Assembly (NCBI GenBank): GCA_013115145.1
Contig: JAAPAO010000211.1
Span: 1 to 52,425, forward strand
From: Perkinsus chesapeaki
Taxonomy: Eukaryota > Perkinsozoa > Perkinsida > Perkinsidae
DNA length: 52,425 nt
Direction: 5' to 3'
Part shown: piece after piece, positions 49,522-52,425 of the stretch
How positions within the stretch are numbered: the first letter of the stretch is position 1
Layout of the letters: every line of letters begins with the position of its first letter
The notes under the pieces: model-generated
What the model saw: the letters and a program-made list of their open reading frames with translations, nothing else
What the model was told of the DNA's origin: nothing
The model's database searches: none
Made by a program: the position numbers and the translations under genes

Positions 49522-50043
49522 ACTATGCAAGGAACCCTGCCATTACCATACCGACACTTTTTGCGTTAATTAGTTTATACCTACTTGCTGCGTCGGCAGT
49601 GCCGCGGCAGTGCTGATAACAGCAGAGTGCCCGCCTATTGTGAGGATGACGACTCTGGCAGTCTCTTGGAGTTACGATTCGCCCTGAATGGATTGCAGCC
49701 AATCCAACTGGTTCTAGATGTGCCAATTGAGGAAGATTCACGACAACACAGTCATTTAATAAGATGCTGCACTTTTGGTCTTTCCGGTTAACACTCAACT
49801 GCCTGGTTCCCTGTGGCTGCTCACTGCAGTACTTACGATCTTCAAAGTTCCATCGTATCGATCAAGCTAAGATATTTCTCTGGCTGTTTCAATCGTTCAC
49901 GACACTGTAAACGCAAGTGGCATAGGCTGCGGTCTTTACAAGGAATAGTAGGAGTACAGTGAGAATGAAAGGATGATAACAATGACGGAGGAACGTTTAA
50001 CAGCAGCAATTGCTGGGCTGTACATCCCGCAGTGGTCATCCCT
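49522..50043. other. Convergent intergenic region with one weak ORF
   Basis: Lies between two convergent stops. A plus-strand open stretch at about 49640-49791 (ELRFALNGLQPIQLVLDVPI) looks mildly protein-like but has no ATG in frame and no clear splice partner, so it may be a fragment. Nothing else recognised. Confidence 0.35.
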
Positions 50044-51815
50044 TTACTTCGCATAGGTCCACAGGGTGACATTCTGTCGGTTGGTCCTACCCTTACGGCT
50101 CTTCTGTAGCATATTACTCCGCACTTGTGCCTAACAAAATGACCATAGCAAGCAGAATTGGTCAAACTTTGTCCCACCTTTTGCGCCTCGAAGTCCATGA
50201 ATTTCATCGATTTCAGCAAAGACTTCGCCTCACGCTTCTGTTCCTGAACAACACCAACTGATACGCAGCGAGTCGGCGGGACGGTACCCTGTATGTCTTC
50301 ATGCTCATGATAGCACTGGACTGATCACCGCCGGCGATGGCCAGCATGGCGTTCTTCTGCTGAGGGAGAGTCTTGCGAGCCTCATGGGGCTTGTCGCCGA
50401 CTCTGAAGATCAAGTCACTCCATCAGTGGGAGTCCCAGACGAACATGAAACGACCCCAATAGGAAAGTATTCCATTTTTGTACCCCTACTGCATGCCCTT
50501 AACGTTAGTAGCACTTTCCAGCACGAATCTTGCCGAGGATGCCGCAGCCGATAAGCTTACCTGTCGTTGGTGAGCCTCTGTTTGTATATGTAGGCGTACA
50601 TGCGATGGGTGGCCACCTTACCATTGGGCAGACGGAGGGAGCCATCGTCACTGAAGATGAGAAATGTGGCAATGGCAGGGGACAACTACCCTACAGTATT
50701 TGCGCCCTGCGAAGGCCGGTTTGCATGACAGCTTCGTCTAGGTCGTCCTCCTCCTCCTCATCGCCGCTCACCGAACCTGACCGGACTATCAAACCCGCTA
50801 CGGCGGCCGACGGGAGTGTTACCAATCTCAGTCCAGTCGTCGCTGTCATCATCGCTGTCGCACTCTTCGGTCTGAAAGAACATTTTCCATACTGTTCGGG
50901 CTGGCAGGGCTCACCTCTTCGACAGGGCCACCACCTTGAAGCTCCAAGTAAGATGTACTGAAATCGTAGAACGGATCAAGATCCGCCAGCAGCTCGTCGG
51001 TGTCGGTTCCTACATGAGGAGAGGTGAACACCTCAACAAACAAGCAGGGCTCTACCGATTCTGGTGTGCTTCATATCCAGCATGTGGGACTTCACTGCAC
51101 CAACGCTACCGTAGATCTTGTTGCAGTAAAGGCCTAAAGAGGACAATGAAACGGGCAAGTCTGGGGAGGGCTACATTGATGACGATCGTATATCTTATCA
51201 GTGAGCATGGCGAGAAGGCCGGTAAGGTCCTTGAGGTAGTCAATTTCGGGGATGAAGAAGGAGTACCTGCCATTGGTATCCATCCAGGCCTTCAGTTTTC
51301 CAGCCCTACTTCAGGCTCATATAGGCGAGGTTGTCCTCAACGGTCTTGTGCTGGGTGTTATCAAACAAGCAAGTCTTATCGTCTCGAACTATCTCCACTG
51401 GCGGTTGGCTGGGGACATGCTTCTCTTTGTGCTCCATAGCAGCAGCTAACCACCATCACCGTGCTGCTGCATAGCCTCACTGCCCGCTAGTAGTACCTCC
51501 CTCCTCCCTATGTTTAAGATGAGCGGTGCCTTTATTATCACCAGACTCAGCAGCAAGCTTCTTCAACTGCTCCATCCGCAGCGTCCAGACTTGAAGGGAA
51601 ATCGGCGCCAAGCCGGCGACTTTCCGCTTGGTATTGTAGACGTGGAAATCTGCAAAGGCTTTTCGGTTTTCTGACACCTCTAGCTGTCCCACATTACCTG
51701 ACTTGTAGTGGTCCCGTTGCCGAGCGCTATCCTCAAAGTCCATATTGCAGGCATTGCAGCGGTAATCGTTTGTGAGGTCCGCGGGGTCTACCGTGGCCGT
51801 TGTGTTTGTTGCCAT
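50044..51815 (-). CDS. REI1/ZNF622-like 60S ribosome biogenesis factor (multi-exon)
   Basis: Cytoplasmic late maturation factor of the large ribosomal subunit; the yeast protein Rei1 is needed to recycle Arx1. ATG 51815-51813 gives MATNTTATVDPADLTNDYRC, NACNMDFEDSARQRDHYKS joined to DFHVYNTKRKVAGLAPIS (zinc finger 1, intact CxxC...H). The second finger region reads DDKTCLFDNTQHKTVEDNLA then YMSLK and YSFFIPEIDYLKDLTGLLAM. The third reads LYCNKIYGSVGAVKSHMLDM. GTDTDELLADLDPFYDFSTS and EECDSDDDSDDWTEIG follow, then GSLRLPNGKVATHRMYAYIY, KTLPQQKNAMLAIAGGDQSS, EQKREAKSLLKSMKFMDFEA and a final exon KSRKGRTNRQNVTLWTYAK before TAA 50046-50044. Family order is complete. Some metal ligands of fingers 2 and 3 appear replaced (see findings). 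Confidence 0.88.
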
Positions 51816-51889
51816 TATAATGGTAAATGAATTTAGCAAATATAACAACTGTAACAGAACTTCAACCCATAGCACCTGGAGGCCTTCTC

Positions 51890-52294
51890 CCCGCCTAGCT
51901 GGGAAGTTCACCGAGGCTTTACTGTGACTATGGCTACAAGCGATGGCAACCCTTCCTACCCGAGTACGCTCCGAACCCAGCTGGCGCCATCGGCCCAGAG
52001 GACAACGGTGCGATGCTATCCCCAATCAGATCTATTGGTCTCAGCGTTGGCCACATCGGTGCCCCTTACCTTGGACCGATGGCTATCGACTAGCCCAAAG
52101 CGTTTAGATTTCTCCGTCTCCATCCTACAGACAAACAGCGACGGGAGTAATAGTGCTAGTTGGTAGTGTGTGCGGCCGGGCAAGCGCAGTGGGATATGAA
52201 ACGGTGGCCCTGTGACGAAAAACAGCAGCCCGATTTGAAAGGCAAGAAGCATAGACTCTGCCTGAGTCCAGGGAAAGCGTCACAAGACAGTTAA
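51890..52294 (+). CDS. Unidentified gene divergent from REI1 (start unresolved)
   Basis: A plus-strand frame with protein-like texture: YCDYGYKRWQPFLPEYAPNP, AGAIGPEDNGAMLSPIRSIG, LSVGHI. It is then probably spliced at about 52051-52098 into DFSVSILQTNSDGSNSAS. A later open stretch, VCAAGQAQWDMKRWPCDEKQ then QPDLKGKKHRLCLSPGKASQ, ends at TAA 52292-52294. I cannot place a start ATG in frame, and the 3' joint is not secure. The Gly/Pro-rich segment has no recognised family. Its 5' end lies within 100 nt of the REI1 ATG on the other strand. Confidence 0.3.
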
Positions 52295-52425
52295 GAACCG
52301 TCCATGTAGTGAAAAGTAGGTCATTTCTTGTCAAAGGCCGAGTCAGGTGTTTTGTGTAGCAAGTCATCCCGAGACGTAACAGTAGTTTCATCAACACAAG
52401 AACCTGGCATTATGTTAGGATGGTT

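Overview
This window is nuclear DNA of a protist with compact, intron-rich genes. The best guess is an alveolate of the Perkinsus type. That guess rests on gene architecture and gene content, not on a diagnostic marker. Nearly every gene is split by GT-AG introns of about 35-60 nt, many of which begin GTAGG. Joining exons across them rebuilds conserved proteins in the standard code. Gene spacing is tight: roughly 22 genes on both strands, with several divergent pairs less than 200 nt apart. One assembly gap (Ns) lies inside a 33-34 bp minisatellite.

Left part (1-14.9 kb): the tail of an unidentified gene; an AMPK/SNF1 alpha kinase, whose C-terminal regulatory domain I find about 2.5 kb downstream of its kinase exons; an unknown protein with a Pro/Met/Tyr-rich C-terminus; an initiator tRNA-Met; a MATCAP/DUF1704-type metallopeptidase (tubulin carboxypeptidase family); two tandem, apparently intronless glycosyltransferase-like genes, the first a type II membrane protein resembling GT61; and a dual-specificity phosphatase on the minus strand.

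Middle part (14.9-36.2 kb): an FCP1-like RNA polymerase II CTD phosphatase, followed by the minisatellite; an unknown acidic/basic protein; an AT-rich spacer; two helical-repeat (alpha-solenoid-like) genes; RPN8/PSMD7 of the 26S proteasome lid; a long coiled-coil protein; a small 84-residue protein; an HTTM/vitamin K-dependent gamma-carboxylase-like membrane protein; and, starting on the last base of its stop codon, a predicted secreted Ala/His-rich protein.

Right part (36.5-52.4 kb): a mitochondrially targeted RsuA/RluB-type pseudouridine synthase, a small unknown gene and an NYN/Zc3h12a-like ribonuclease (all minus); a plasma-membrane-type Ca2+-ATPase on the plus strand; a membrane protein model with an in-frame TGA; a Q/P/H-rich disordered protein with an acidic stretch and a basic tail; a REI1/ZNF622-like 60S biogenesis factor on the minus strand; and a partial divergent gene.

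The genes are ordinary eukaryotic housekeeping and signalling functions (energy sensing, proteolysis, ribosome maturation, calcium export, tubulin modification) with no operon-like theme. The most unusual points are the TGATG overlap of two genes, intronless glycosyltransferase genes among heavily split neighbours, apparent loss of metal ligands or catalytic residues in REI1 and in the NYN protein, and a recurring GGRATCGAAC-like motif inside introns. All exon models come from manual splicing and need transcript data.
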